DNA of 64,000 nt from Verrucomicrobiota bacterium. Lineage in GTDB: Bacteria; Verrucomicrobiota; Verrucomicrobiia; Limisphaerales; UBA9464. A program made the translations under genes and the position numbers. The notes under the pieces are model-generated. The model did no database searches. It was not told the origin of the DNA and saw only the letters and a list, made by a program, of their open reading frames with translations. Of the stretch, positions 43,419-52,397 are shown piece after piece (within the stretch, counting starts at the first letter, position 1; each line of letters begins with the position of its first letter). The stretch covers positions 16,809 to 80,808 of the forward strand of contig CANGKZ010000022.1 of NCBI GenBank assembly GCA_947454705.1, read 5' to 3'.

Positions 43419-44405
43419 TCAGAGGGTCACCTTGCCGAAGAGGACCCGGAGCATGTCGGCCAGCGTCACGAGGCCGATTTCATTGCGGTTCGAATCGACC
43501 ACAATGGCGAGGTGTTCGCCGCTTCGTTGCAGCCGCTGCAGCGCATCTTCAAGCCGCATGGAGGCATCGAGGAACAGCGCGGGACGCAGGAAATCGCCCG
43601 CGGTGCGGCGGTTGGGATCGGGCTCCGTGTAGAGGATGTTCTTGAGGCTGACCACGCCCACGACCCGACGCGCCATCGGGCCTTCGCTCCACACCGGGAC
43701 CCGCGTGTGCTGGTTGCGACGGCACAACTCCAACAAGGCCGGGAGCGGCGTCGAAGCCGACACCGTGTCCGCGCGGTCAATCGGGGTAATCACGTCCCCC
43801 ACCGTCCGCGTCTGAAGATCGAGCACGCGCATGATCAGCGTGCGTTCCTCCGGCCGGAGCGCGCTTCCCGAGTCCTGCATGAGGGCCCGGAATTCTTCGC
43901 GGTTGCCAAACAAATTGGCCGACAGCGCCTGCCCGCCTGTGAGCCGAAGCAGCAGCGTCGCGAAGCTCTCGATCATGCGAACCATCGGCGACAGCGCCAG
44001 ATGGACGAGCCGGTAGCCTCCCACGAGTTTCAGACAAAGCCGGTTGGGGAACATTCGGAACAACGTCTTCGGAAGCAGTTCGCCAAGGACGTAAATCAGG
44101 CCGATCACCGTGACGAAGCAGATCCAAAACAGCCACGGCGTGTCGCCCACCGCCGAATGAAGATCGGACACGATCAGCACCACCGCGGAGAAGTTCGCGA
44201 GCGTGTTGCCCACCAGGATGGTCCAGAGGAAGTTTTCCGGATGCTCCAGGTATTCGAGCAGCACCGGGGCCTGGGGCTTGCCCTCGCGCATCCATTGACG
44301 AATGCGCAGGCGGTTCAATGCCATGACTCCCGCCTCCATGCCGGACATGAAAAACGAAAGCCCCAGCCAGAACAGGAGCGCGAACCAATGGAATGCGGCG
44401 GCCAT
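43419..44405 (-). CDS. CNNM-type transporter with CBS pair, lacking the CorC_HlyC tail, copy 2
   Basis: 328 residues. DUF21 domain with NTLANFSAVVLIVSDL and VLGELLPKTLFRMFP, then two CBS domains (ALMQDSG..LRPEERTLIMRVLDLQTR, HLAIVVDSNRNEIGLVTLA). It stops after the second CBS, where its neighbours have a further CorC_HlyC domain. ATG 44405 has an AAGGAGGT Shine-Dalgarno 8 bp upstream and overlaps the stop of copy 1 by one base (TGATG), better than the GTG at 44408. Confidence 0.88.
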   Translation of the reverse strand: MAAAFHWFALLFWLGLSFFMSGMEAGVMALNRLRIRQWMREGKPQAPVLLEYLEHPENFLWTILVGNTLANFSAVVLIVSDLHSAVGDTPWLFWICFVTVIGLIYVLGELLPKTLFRMFPNRLCLKLVGGYRLVHLALSPMVRMIESFATLLLRLTGGQALSANLFGNREEFRALMQDSGSALRPEERTLIMRVLDLQTRTVGDVITPIDRADTVSASTPLPALLELCRRNQHTRVPVWSEGPMARRVVGVVSLKNILYTEPDPNRRTAGDFLRPALFLDASMRLEDALQRLQRSGEHLAIVVDSNRNEIGLVTLADMLRVLFGKVTL

Positions 44406-45646
44406 CACGCGGCACCTCCTTCGGATTCAATCAGGAGCTCGCGCACCCGACGCTCATCGGCCGACTGCACCGTCCAGCGGAGTCCGCTGAACGTGACTGA
44501 TTCCCCGACGCTCGGGACCACTTCAGAAAGTTTCACCACCAAGCCGCCGAGAGTATCCACGCCTTCGACCTCGGCGAGCGTGGGATAGGCACGACGGAAA
44601 TCGTCGATGCGCATCGACCCATTCGCGCGCCAGCGTCGCGGCCCCAACGTCTCGATCACCCAGCCCTGGGCCTCGCCCTCGTCGCGGATGGGTCCCACCA
44701 CCGCCTCGAGAATGTCCTCGATTGTGATCAGGCCCGCCGGACTTCCGAATTCATCCAGCACGATGGCCAGGCCGCGCTGCTGGATCTGCAGCGACTGAAA
44801 CAGCGAAAGCAGATTCATGCTTTCCGGAACGAACGACGGAAACTCGAGCGCCTCATCGATCCCTGCCGCGGGATCCAGCAGCAGCGTCCGCGTGTTTAGC
44901 ACGGCCACGATGTTGTCCGGCGTTTCGTCGTACAGCGGAATGCGGTGATGACGCGCCTTCCGGGCTTCGAGCACCAGTTGGTCGGGCAACAGATCATCGG
45001 GCAGACACACCATCTGCGCCCGGGGACGCATGACATCGCGCGCCGCCCGTTGATCAAGCGAGAGCACCTGCAAAATCAGTTCCTTTTCCGAGGCATCCAG
45101 CGCGCCCTGCTGATGCGCGAGCTCCACCAGATCGGCGTACTCCTCATCGGAAACCTGCAGCGCGGTGCGGTTCCGAATGACGGTGATCATTCCAAGGACC
45201 CGGTTGATCGCCCCCTGGGCGATGCGGCGGATCGGACGGGTGATCCGAACGAGGAATCGCATCCCGCGGGCCACGCGAAGGGCCCAGGCCTCGGGTTGAC
45301 GGACGGCGAGCGCCTTGGGGGTGACTTCGCACAACAGAAGCAGCCCGACGAACATGCCGAGGAGAATGGGAACCACCGGCGCACTGCCGTGAAGCGCAGC
45401 CAGCACCACCACCGCGGTCAGCAAGGCGTTGGCCGAGGCATTGCCCAGCACCAGCGTGGCAAGAAGATCCTCAGGTCGGCCGAGCAATTCCTGCACGATC
45501 AACCCACGGGGATCGGGGCGCTCCGCGAGACGACGAGCCCGCCACATGCCGAGGGAAAAAAGGGAGGACTCCGCCGCAGCGAAGAAGAAACTGCCCGACG
45601 CGAGGAGCGCCATGAGCGGCAAGAAAATGACCAACGGCAGATCCAC
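44405..45646 (-). CDS. CNNM/TlyC-type transporter with CBS pair and CorC_HlyC domain, copy 1
   Basis: 413 residues from a GTG. DUF21 domain (LVIFLPLMALLASGSFFFAA; LLCEVTPKALAVRQ), two CBS domains (ARDVMRPRAQMVCLPDD; LAIVLDEFGSPAGLITIEDI) and a C-terminal CorC_HlyC domain (WRANGSMRIDDFRRAYPTLA). First gene of the CNNM triplet. The paralogue that follows begins at its stop codon; the third begins 13 bp after that. Such coupling suggests the three form one complex or are set to different metal ranges. Confidence 0.9.
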   Translation of the reverse strand: MDLPLVIFLPLMALLASGSFFFAAAESSLFSLGMWRARRLAERPDPRGLIVQELLGRPEDLLATLVLGNASANALLTAVVVLAALHGSAPVVPILLGMFVGLLLLCEVTPKALAVRQPEAWALRVARGMRFLVRITRPIRRIAQGAINRVLGMITVIRNRTALQVSDEEYADLVELAHQQGALDASEKELILQVLSLDQRAARDVMRPRAQMVCLPDDLLPDQLVLEARKARHHRIPLYDETPDNIVAVLNTRTLLLDPAAGIDEALEFPSFVPESMNLLSLFQSLQIQQRGLAIVLDEFGSPAGLITIEDILEAVVGPIRDEGEAQGWVIETLGPRRWRANGSMRIDDFRRAYPTLAEVEGVDTLGGLVVKLSEVVPSVGESVTFSGLRWTVQSADERRVRELLIESEGGAA

Positions 45647-45709
45647 TTTTCCAAACCATGCCGCACGGGGTCGGCGGGTTCAATCCTTGGGGCGCAATGT
45701 TTACGGGGC

Positions 45710-47386
45710 TCAGGAGATCTTGAACCAGGCCGTCTTCAGGTACGCGGGCTCCTCCCGGCTGATGGGGAAATCCACGCCCTGCGGAATGTAGTGCTGCTTC
45801 TGAATCCGCCGCCCGGCTCCGGCGACCGCCTCCGATACTTCCGCCAGAAAACGCTCCGGCTCCAGGCGCAGCGCATTGGTGGACGCCAGCAACACACCGC
45901 CGGGGTTCAAGACCTTGAGCGCTGCGGACACCAGCGACCCATAATCCGACTCGGCGCGAAAATCCCCGTGCTCCTTCGATCGGGAAAACGTCGGCGGATC
46001 GAGAATCACCACATCGTATCGACGCCCCTTCTTCGCCAGCCGTCGCAGCCAGTCGAACACGTCTCCGTAGATGAAATCGTGTCCTTCGAGGGGCAGCCCA
46101 TTTGCCTCAAAATTGCGACGGCCCCAATCCAGGTACTTCCGCGACAGATCCAGACTGGTGGTGCGGAATCCCCCCGCCGCGGCGGCCACGCTGAAGCCGC
46201 AGGTGTAGGCAAAGCAGTTGAGAAGCTCGCGTCCCGCGGTTCCCGCCGCAGCCAGAGGAAACTCCGCCGCCACATGGTTGCGCAGCACGCGGCGTCGATT
46301 GTCGCGCTGATCGAGAAAGATCCCCACCGAGTATCCCTCGGCGAAGCTGAGTTCGTAGCGCAACCCGTTTTCCCGAATGTGAAACACCGCCGGAGCCTCC
46401 TCACCGTCGAGCCGGGTGGGGCTCGCCTGAGTGACGGTGGTGGCGCGGACGTGTCGATTCAGACGTTTAAAATAGACCCCGCGAATTGCCGGCATGGCGT
46501 GCCCAGGCGAAGCAGAAAGCGGATGCTGAACCTGCAGACGCGCGCGCGACCACCATTCGCGGGCGATCGATTCCTCCTCGCTCTGGATCAACAGCCACTC
46601 GCCCAACTGATCGACGAACACCTCCGGCTCCCCGTCGGCCGCGCCGTGAACCCGCCGGAACGCATCGGTTTCAATCGGATTCACGCAGGCACGACGCAAT
46701 TCCAACCGCGATGCCCCGGCATCGGACTCGAATCCAGCCGGAGCTTCGAAGGTGACGGATTGCCCCGTTTCCGGATGATCGAAGGTGAGTTGACGCGCGT
46801 GCAGATGCACCCGGTCGGCCCGGGAGCCTCCGTACAATTCATCGCCCAGAATCGGCCAACCGAGGCTGGCCGCATGGACCCGAATTTGATGCGTGCGACC
46901 CGTCTTCGGGGTTGCCTCAATCCAGGTACGCCCGGCCTCGCGACGAAGCACACGAAACTGCGTCTCCGCCGGATCGCCCCCGCTCGCTGGCGGGACTCCG
47001 AGGTAGCGCGCCCCGTCGCGTCGGATGGCAAGCGTCACCGTGGCCGCGTCCCGTTCCACCGGACGATCGGTCACCAGCAGGTAGTGCTTTCCGATTTCCC
47101 GGTCGGTGAATTGCGCAGTCAGCGACCGGTTCGCCGCGGGAGTTTTTCCGAACACCAGGAGGCCGCTGGTTTCCTTGTCCAGCCGGTGAAGAATCGAAAG
47201 CGTCGCCCAGCGCGGTTCGCGATGGCGCAGCCACTCGTAGATTCCCTCGCCTGCATACGGGGACGGAGCATGCGTGTTCCATCCCGCTGGTTTGTGAACC
47301 ACCAGCAGCGATTCGTCCTCATGCACTACGCACGGGGGAAACCCCGAGGCGACCACCGAATCGGAAACCGGAACCGTGGAGCTCAC
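45710..47386 (-). CDS. Fusion of RluA-type pseudouridine synthase and RlmI-type rRNA methyltransferase
   Basis: 558 residues, two enzymes in one chain. Residues about 20-240 are an RluA domain with HRLDKETSG (67-75, catalytic Asp70), RTHQIRVHAA and GDELYG. Residues about 250-558 are a class I SAM methyltransferase of the RlmI/RlmK type: GYSVGIFLDQRDNR, AdoMet pocket LLNCFAYTCGFSVAAAAGG and catalytic DPPTFSRSK (463-471). Both act on 23S rRNA in other bacteria (pseudouridylation; m5C methylation). There is no stop or frame change between the two parts. GTG start. Confidence 0.9.
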   Translation of the reverse strand: MSSTVPVSDSVVASGFPPCVVHEDESLLVVHKPAGWNTHAPSPYAGEGIYEWLRHREPRWATLSILHRLDKETSGLLVFGKTPAANRSLTAQFTDREIGKHYLLVTDRPVERDAATVTLAIRRDGARYLGVPPASGGDPAETQFRVLRREAGRTWIEATPKTGRTHQIRVHAASLGWPILGDELYGGSRADRVHLHARQLTFDHPETGQSVTFEAPAGFESDAGASRLELRRACVNPIETDAFRRVHGAADGEPEVFVDQLGEWLLIQSEEESIAREWWSRARLQVQHPLSASPGHAMPAIRGVYFKRLNRHVRATTVTQASPTRLDGEEAPAVFHIRENGLRYELSFAEGYSVGIFLDQRDNRRRVLRNHVAAEFPLAAAGTAGRELLNCFAYTCGFSVAAAAGGFRTTSLDLSRKYLDWGRRNFEANGLPLEGHDFIYGDVFDWLRRLAKKGRRYDVVILDPPTFSRSKEHGDFRAESDYGSLVSAALKVLNPGGVLLASTNALRLEPERFLAEVSEAVAGAGRRIQKQHYIPQGVDFPISREEPAYLKTAWFKIS

Positions 47387-47423
47387 AAGGTCGCGTCCCC
47401 ACGGCGAACCATTTTTGGCACAC

Positions 47424-48179
47424 TCATGTGAACTGCCACTGGCGGGTCGCGATGGCGTAGATGCTGATCACGAGATTCGTCGTGGCGTGGGCGAGCATGG
47501 CATCGCCAATCCGGCCAAACCGGACCACCAGCGCCTGGAATGCGAGTCCGCACAGAATCGCCTGCACCCACTGTCCGGGATGCGACAATCCAAACACGGC
47601 ACTGGTGGAAACAAACGACACGAGATGCCAAGTGTTGAGCGGGAGCTCAGTGAACTTGGGGTTGGCGAAGTAGCGGTAGAGGAATGAGCGGTAGAACACT
47701 TCCTCCAACGGCGGCACCACGAGGGAACGTCCAAGAACGCGGATCATCAGGAAGGTCCATCCGAGCAACGGCGCATCCTTGTAGAACTCGAGGGGATTCC
47801 ACGGCACCTCGGGCTTCGGCGGTTCTGGAGCTTTGCCGGTGATCAGCTTTCGCCCCATTCCCCATAATTCATCAAGGCTGGGAATTTTCCCGTCGAGTCC
47901 GATCCAGAGTCCCGCGATCACCAATCCGACGACCACGCCCTCGATGCGGAACGACCACTTCATTTCCGGCAACCATCCGCGAATGGACCAAAGCAGCAGG
48001 CCCACGCCGATGGTCTTGACGGCGTACATCCAATATTCGGATCCGGCGAACCCCTTGCCTTGAAAGGATCCGATCAGAAGGAACAACGCGAACGGCAGAG
48101 CGCGGGGAACTTCGGGAATCGCGAGCCATTGTTGCCATCCTGCCGGAGGGGTGGCTTTCGGATTGGAATGGGAATCCAT
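47424..48179 (-). CDS. CPBP/CAAX-type intramembrane metalloprotease
   Basis: 251 residues with several membrane helices. The motifs of the CPBP family are in order: EEVFYRSFLYRY (EExxxR), FGLSHPGQW (FxxxH) and a HATTN near the end. They supply the Glu and His ligands of the metal. Homologues cleave prenylated proteins in eukaryotes, process peptides or act in bacteriocin immunity; the substrate here is unknown. It follows the fused RNA-modification gene by 37 bp in the opposite order of transcription (upstream on the minus strand). ATG 48179 is favoured over 48215. Confidence 0.85.
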   Translation of the reverse strand: MDSHSNPKATPPAGWQQWLAIPEVPRALPFALFLLIGSFQGKGFAGSEYWMYAVKTIGVGLLLWSIRGWLPEMKWSFRIEGVVVGLVIAGLWIGLDGKIPSLDELWGMGRKLITGKAPEPPKPEVPWNPLEFYKDAPLLGWTFLMIRVLGRSLVVPPLEEVFYRSFLYRYFANPKFTELPLNTWHLVSFVSTSAVFGLSHPGQWVQAILCGLAFQALVVRFGRIGDAMLAHATTNLVISIYAIATRQWQFT

Positions 48180-48367
48180 GCGTCGAGCTTCCGGAACCAT
48201 TGGCCCGATGGGCAAGGCGTAACTGCACGTCGATTCGCCCCTCCTTCGGGTCCGGCCGGACCCGGTTTCGGGATCGCGCTATTCCCCGGGTGTCCGAAAA
48301 GGGCATTTCGCGGCACTTGCTTTTCCAAAACCCGCCCCGCATCGTCCGCCCGCATTTTTATTGCGAA

Positions 48368-48387
48368 CCCCGCGCCGCTGCGCGGGG
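48368..48387 (+). promoter_or_regulatory. Leader hairpin just upstream of the 48400 start codon
   Basis: CCCCGCGC (48368-48375), loop CGCT, GCGCGGGG (48380-48387), then CCTTTC, 12 nt before the ATG. A perfect 8 bp GC stem so close to the start can affect translation initiation or act as a terminator-like attenuator. No other feature was seen in the 184 bp gap 48216-48399. Confidence 0.5.
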
Positions 48388-48399
48388 CCTTTCATCTCT

Positions 48400-50109
48400 A
48401 TGAGCGAACCGTTGGAACTGAACTTAGACCTCGAAAAGGCCTTTTTGCCCGCCTGGGCACAACAGCCTGATGATCCGAACCGATACGCCAAGTATCAGGG
48501 AACCGAAGGCGAAGGCCGTGGCGATCGCCGCGGACCTCGTCGTGACGGCCCTGGTGGTCCTGGCGGACGTTCCGGATTTGGCGGCCGTCCCGCCTTCGGA
48601 AACCGTCCCCCGCGTCCCGGCGGCCCTGGTGGCCCCGGCGGATTTGGCGGACAAGGCGGCCCTGGTGGTCCCCGTGGCCCCCGGCCCGGTGGTCGCCCCG
48701 GCGGTCCTGGTGGCCCTGGTGGCCCCGGCCTGAAGTGGGATCCCGCAGCCGGCCCCGGCCAGCGCGGACCGCGTCGCGATGATCGTCGCCAGTTCGAACC
48801 CGAGCCGCTCGTGCCCGTGGACATCGAGCTCCGCCCCGAGCCCGCAGGCGTGAATTCCCTCGCCCGGCAGATCAAGCTCAGCGGACGCGCCTATCCCCTC
48901 CTCGAAGTGGCCTCGCTCGTGATCCAGAAGCCGGATCGCTACGAGATCACCTTCAAGGTCAAGAAAGGCCCCGAAGGCAAGGCCCTGCAGCCCTTGTTCG
49001 TCTGCTCGCTCGACGACAGCGCCTGGTTGTCCGAAGCCGAAGCCATCCGCCACGCGTTGAAGTCGCACTTCGACACCTTCTACCAGACCGACCGTCAGGC
49101 CTGCGACGCTCCCAAGGGCGTCTGGACCCTGGTGGCGCAGTTCGATGAGATTATCCTCGGCCCGCCGAATTACCACGGCTACCAGGAGAAGCTCCGCGAA
49201 GTGCACGCCCAGCGCGCGCCGCGTCTGCCGTTCGATGTCTTCAAGAGCAAGGTCCGCTTCGTGAAGGAAGAGGCCGTCGTGAAGCAGTGGATCGAATCCC
49301 AGAGCTCCCGCCTGGAATACACCACGCTGAACGTCGCCGAACCCCGCAAGCTCGGGACGCTCGCCGAAGTGGAAGCCCACTTCCGCGAAACCCATGCGCC
49401 GACCCTCGTGAAGTCCGTGGAATCCTGGCAGCTCCGCCGTGAGCAGTCCGGCCCCCGCCTTCCCGAACCGCTGCACCGCCTGCTCCGGGTCACGCTGGAA
49501 CGCGAACGCAAGTTCCCGATCCGCACGATGACCTCGCTCAGCGCCGCATTCGCCCAGTCGGGTCTGCAGTTCTTCAAGCGCGACAAAACCGTCGTGCACG
49601 TGTCGATCGCCCGCCCGCACTACCTCGATATCACCGCCAACGCGGTGTCGAACGGCGTCCGGAAGATCATCGAGTTCATCGATGCGACCCCGAATCCTTC
49701 GCGCAAGAAGTTGCTCGAAGCGCTGGCCCCTGCACCGGCCGCCGCACCCGCGGCAGTCTTGGCTCCGGCACCTGCCGCGCCTTCGCCGGCGGAACAATCG
49801 GCCGATTCGACCGACGCCACCGTCGGTGCCGCCGCTCCCGCTCCTGCCGCAGCCCCGGCCCCCGCGCCGGAGCCGAAGGCGAATGCGGAACAGCAGGTGG
49901 TCCTCACCGACCTCCACTGGCTCATCCACCAGGGTCACGTCATCGAGTTCGCCAACGGCAAGTTGGAGACCGCGAAGAAGCCCGTCGCCAAGCCCGAGCC
50001 GGCTCCCCGCCCCGAAAAGGCGCCGAAGCCCGCCAAGGAGCCGCGCACCGGTGAATCCCGCGTGGGTCTGCTCCCGCTGCCCGCGCCCGACGCGAACCTG
50101 ATCGGTTGA
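48400..50109 (+). CDS. Unrecognised protein with Gly/Pro/Arg-rich region and Ala/Pro-rich tail
   Basis: 569 residues. Order: a short N-terminus (MSEPLELNLDLEKAFLPAWA), a stretch of about 75 residues of GGPGG/RGPRRD repeats (about 35-125, with RG/GR dipeptides like RNA-binding RGG regions), a folded domain (about 150-430) with SGRAYPLLEVASLVIQKPDR, then an Ala/Pro-rich linker (APAPAAAPAAVLAPAPAAPS and more) and a last small motif (HWLIHQGHVIEFANGKLE). The body has no family I recognise; the terminal motif lies after the linker. It is followed by a good terminator, so it is a single-gene transcript. RNA-binding is an inference from the RG-rich part only. Confidence 0.65.
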   Translation: MSEPLELNLDLEKAFLPAWAQQPDDPNRYAKYQGTEGEGRGDRRGPRRDGPGGPGGRSGFGGRPAFGNRPPRPGGPGGPGGFGGQGGPGGPRGPRPGGRPGGPGGPGGPGLKWDPAAGPGQRGPRRDDRRQFEPEPLVPVDIELRPEPAGVNSLARQIKLSGRAYPLLEVASLVIQKPDRYEITFKVKKGPEGKALQPLFVCSLDDSAWLSEAEAIRHALKSHFDTFYQTDRQACDAPKGVWTLVAQFDEIILGPPNYHGYQEKLREVHAQRAPRLPFDVFKSKVRFVKEEAVVKQWIESQSSRLEYTTLNVAEPRKLGTLAEVEAHFRETHAPTLVKSVESWQLRREQSGPRLPEPLHRLLRVTLERERKFPIRTMTSLSAAFAQSGLQFFKRDKTVVHVSIARPHYLDITANAVSNGVRKIIEFIDATPNPSRKKLLEALAPAPAAAPAAVLAPAPAAPSPAEQSADSTDATVGAAAPAPAAAPAPAPEPKANAEQQVVLTDLHWLIHQGHVIEFANGKLETAKKPVAKPEPAPRPEKAPKPAKEPRTGESRVGLLPLPAPDANLIG

Positions 50110-50139
50110 TCGAGTTTCGATCCCTGATTCCCTTCAAAT

Positions 50140-50179
50140 CACGCCGCGTTTCTTCGGAGACGCGGCGTGTTTCTTTTTT
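50140..50179 (+). terminator. Terminator of the 48400 gene
   Basis: 10 bp stem (CACGCCGCGT 50140-50149 / ACGCGGCGTG 50160-50169) with a 10 nt loop, followed by TTTCTTTTTT. Begins 30 bp after the stop codon. Confidence 0.85.
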
Positions 50180-50256
50180 GATCGGCCCCCGGAGTCATTC
50201 CCATTCAATCCGCACCTTGGCGGTCCCCACGACCTCGGCTAGAGTCATCCACGCTT

Positions 50257-51216
50257 ATGGTTCGTGCCCTCCCCCTCTGGATTACTGCTGCATGGATTGG
50301 CCTCCTCGCGGGTTGCTCCCCGAAGACGGAGTCCGGCAGCGCCTCATCCACCGCGAACTCCTCCGCGCCCGCCGAGGGTTCGATCACCAATTACGCCTCC
50401 CGAGGCGTGGTGCAGGCCGTGCATCCGGAAAAGAAATCCGTGGTGATCAAGCACGAGGAAATCCCGGGATACATGCCCGCGATGACCATGCCGTTCCAGG
50501 TTCGGGATACCAACGAACTCAAGGGGCTCACCGTGGGCGGCCGCGTCGAGTTCCGGCTCCGGGTCACGGAAAAGGACGGTTGGATCGATCAACTCAAGAC
50601 CGTCACGCCTCCCCCTGAGCCCGTGGCCGCTACGGTGGATCCCACCAGCACCGGGGCGAATCCCAACGATACGGCAATCCGGATTCTTCCGAACGTCCCA
50701 GCTCTCAAAGCAGGCGATTCGATGGTGGACTATGCCTTCACCAATCAGTTGGGAAACCGCTTCAATCTCGAGTCCTTCCGGGGCAACGCCTACGCCTTCA
50801 CCTTCATCTTCACCCGCTGTCCATTTCCCACCTTCTGCCCGCGCATCACCGATCACTTCACCCAGGTGCAGAAGCTCATGACCGACACCGCGGGAGCGCC
50901 GACCAACTGGCGTCTGGTCTCGATCAGCATTGATCCGGAATACGATACCGAGGCGGTGCTCAAGGGCTATGGTAACCGCGCCCATGCGGATCCGGCGCGC
51001 TGGTGGCTCGCGAGGGCGGACTACGACACGCTGGACCGCATCACCGGGCACTTCGGTCAGTACTACGGCCGAGGGGTGTCGGTAGCCGCGCAGAACCACA
51101 ATCTTCGCACCGTGGTGATCGACGCCGGGGGACGCGTGCATGAGATCTTCATGGGCAACGAATGGACCCCGGCCGAACTCGTGAAGTCGCTGACCGATGC
51201 CGCAGGAAAACGCTGA
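50257..51216 (+). CDS. Lipoprotein fusing a CusF-like copper domain and an SCO1/SenC domain
   Basis: 319 residues. Signal with lipobox LLAGC (Cys20). Residues about 45-115 are a CusF-like fold: HEEIPGYMPAMTMPF carries His66 and Met73/76/78, the Cu(I) ligand pattern. Residues about 140-315 are an SCO/thioredoxin-like domain with CPFPTFC (Cys188, Cys194, spaced by five) and the downstream His281 (QNHNL), the copper ligands of SCO1. Such proteins deliver copper to cytochrome oxidase CuA or serve thiol-redox. The two are usually separate. No cytochrome oxidase genes are in the window. Confidence 0.88.
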   Translation: MVRALPLWITAAWIGLLAGCSPKTESGSASSTANSSAPAEGSITNYASRGVVQAVHPEKKSVVIKHEEIPGYMPAMTMPFQVRDTNELKGLTVGGRVEFRLRVTEKDGWIDQLKTVTPPPEPVAATVDPTSTGANPNDTAIRILPNVPALKAGDSMVDYAFTNQLGNRFNLESFRGNAYAFTFIFTRCPFPTFCPRITDHFTQVQKLMTDTAGAPTNWRLVSISIDPEYDTEAVLKGYGNRAHADPARWWLARADYDTLDRITGHFGQYYGRGVSVAAQNHNLRTVVIDAGGRVHEIFMGNEWTPAELVKSLTDAAGKR

Positions 51217-51249
51217 AGTGGCGCTGCGGGACTCGGGGAATCAGGTGAG

Positions 51250-52362
51250 CTATTCGGCGGCCCCGGCCGCAGCGATGTCCTCACGCTCGGGAAGCACCAG
51301 ATAGACGATCCCGCCGATCACGCTCCAGAGCAGGTTCACCGTGTAGCCAAGCAGCGAAAGCGAGAGCGCGGCGCCGGGTTTCACCCCGAGCGACGGAACC
51401 GCCAGCAGCCAGACGAACAAGTGCTCGCGCACGCCCAATCCCGCGGGTGTGACCGGCAGCGCGGCCACGCAGACAATCGCGGGAATCACGTACCAAAGCC
51501 GGACCTGCCCCGGCAGCGTCATCCCCAGGCTGGTGAACTCCGGCAACTGAATTCCCAGTCCATTGGCCAGCGAGACAAAGGCCACCACCACGCAGACATT
51601 CACCAGCAACGACCACAAGGCCATGCGGGTCATGAACCCCGGCTGATGCCCAAACTGCCGGCACGCCACCAGCGCGCGGCTGAAGGAATCGCCCTTGGGC
51701 AATCGACGTACCATTCTTGGAACCCATCCGTCGTGCTGAAGCAGATCGGAATAAAACCCGACGCCAATCAGGAACCCGGCGGCCGCCAGCATGCCGAGCA
51801 GGAGCAGAGCAACCGTCTCATGACGCTTGTACTCCAGAACCAGTCCGACGTTCGGGATCATGAGCAACGCGGCGAAGAGCAGCAGCGCCACCATTCCCAG
51901 CAACCGGTCGGCAAAAACGGTCAACGCCGCCTCGGGTTTCTTTTCTGGTACAGACCGGGCCGCATACCAGGCCTTCACCACGTCGCCCCCGGCGGTACCG
52001 AGGAGGAAGGCGTTGAAGAATTGGGCGACGAGCGAGATGCGCATCACGGCGGCCACCGACAGATCCAGTCCCTGGGCCCGGAGCACCTGTCGCCAGCGCA
52101 AGCCGCCGACCAGAATGACCAAACCGCAGGCGGCAAAGGAGGTGGCCAATTCCACAGGGCGAACCCGGTTGGACATTTCCCAAAGCGCCTTGGGGCCTTC
52201 GGTCCAGGCCAGACGGCGCTGCTCCCACCGGGTGAGAGACTGCCAGGCAGCCGACGGCATGGAGAGCTGGACCTCGTTGCAGAAGATGACGTGGAAGATC
52301 ATCGCGAGCAGCAGCCCGCAGACTCCCGTCCGCAACAACCCGATGATCCTGGACCGTCTCAC
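51250..52362 (-). CDS. Lysylphosphatidylglycerol synthase-like transmembrane protein (UPF0104)
   Basis: 370 residues from GTG 52362, the only good start after the stop of the upstream gene. Polytopic, with the diagnostic LVAQFFNAFLLGTAGGDVVK and AYWRAR-type AWYAARSVPEKK, and late AALPVTPAGLGVREHLF. The TGGD/PxGLG-type signatures define the flippase-like LPG_synthase_TM superfamily found in MprF and glycan-transfer membrane proteins. No soluble synthetase domain follows, so it probably flips or retains a lipid or glycan carrier. Ends convergently against the SCO gene. Confidence 0.85.
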   Translation of the reverse strand: MRRSRIIGLLRTGVCGLLLAMIFHVIFCNEVQLSMPSAAWQSLTRWEQRRLAWTEGPKALWEMSNRVRPVELATSFAACGLVILVGGLRWRQVLRAQGLDLSVAAVMRISLVAQFFNAFLLGTAGGDVVKAWYAARSVPEKKPEAALTVFADRLLGMVALLLFAALLMIPNVGLVLEYKRHETVALLLLGMLAAAGFLIGVGFYSDLLQHDGWVPRMVRRLPKGDSFSRALVACRQFGHQPGFMTRMALWSLLVNVCVVVAFVSLANGLGIQLPEFTSLGMTLPGQVRLWYVIPAIVCVAALPVTPAGLGVREHLFVWLLAVPSLGVKPGAALSLSLLGYTVNLLWSVIGGIVYLVLPEREDIAAAGAAE

Positions 52363-52397
52363 ATCAAAGCGGCGGCCTCGTACTAAGGCTTCCTCGG

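Noticed and set aside
48424..49938. 504-residue minus-strand frame
   Set aside because: Antisense to the Gly-rich gene; composition reflects the GC-rich repeats, and the plus-strand frame has a terminator directly behind it.
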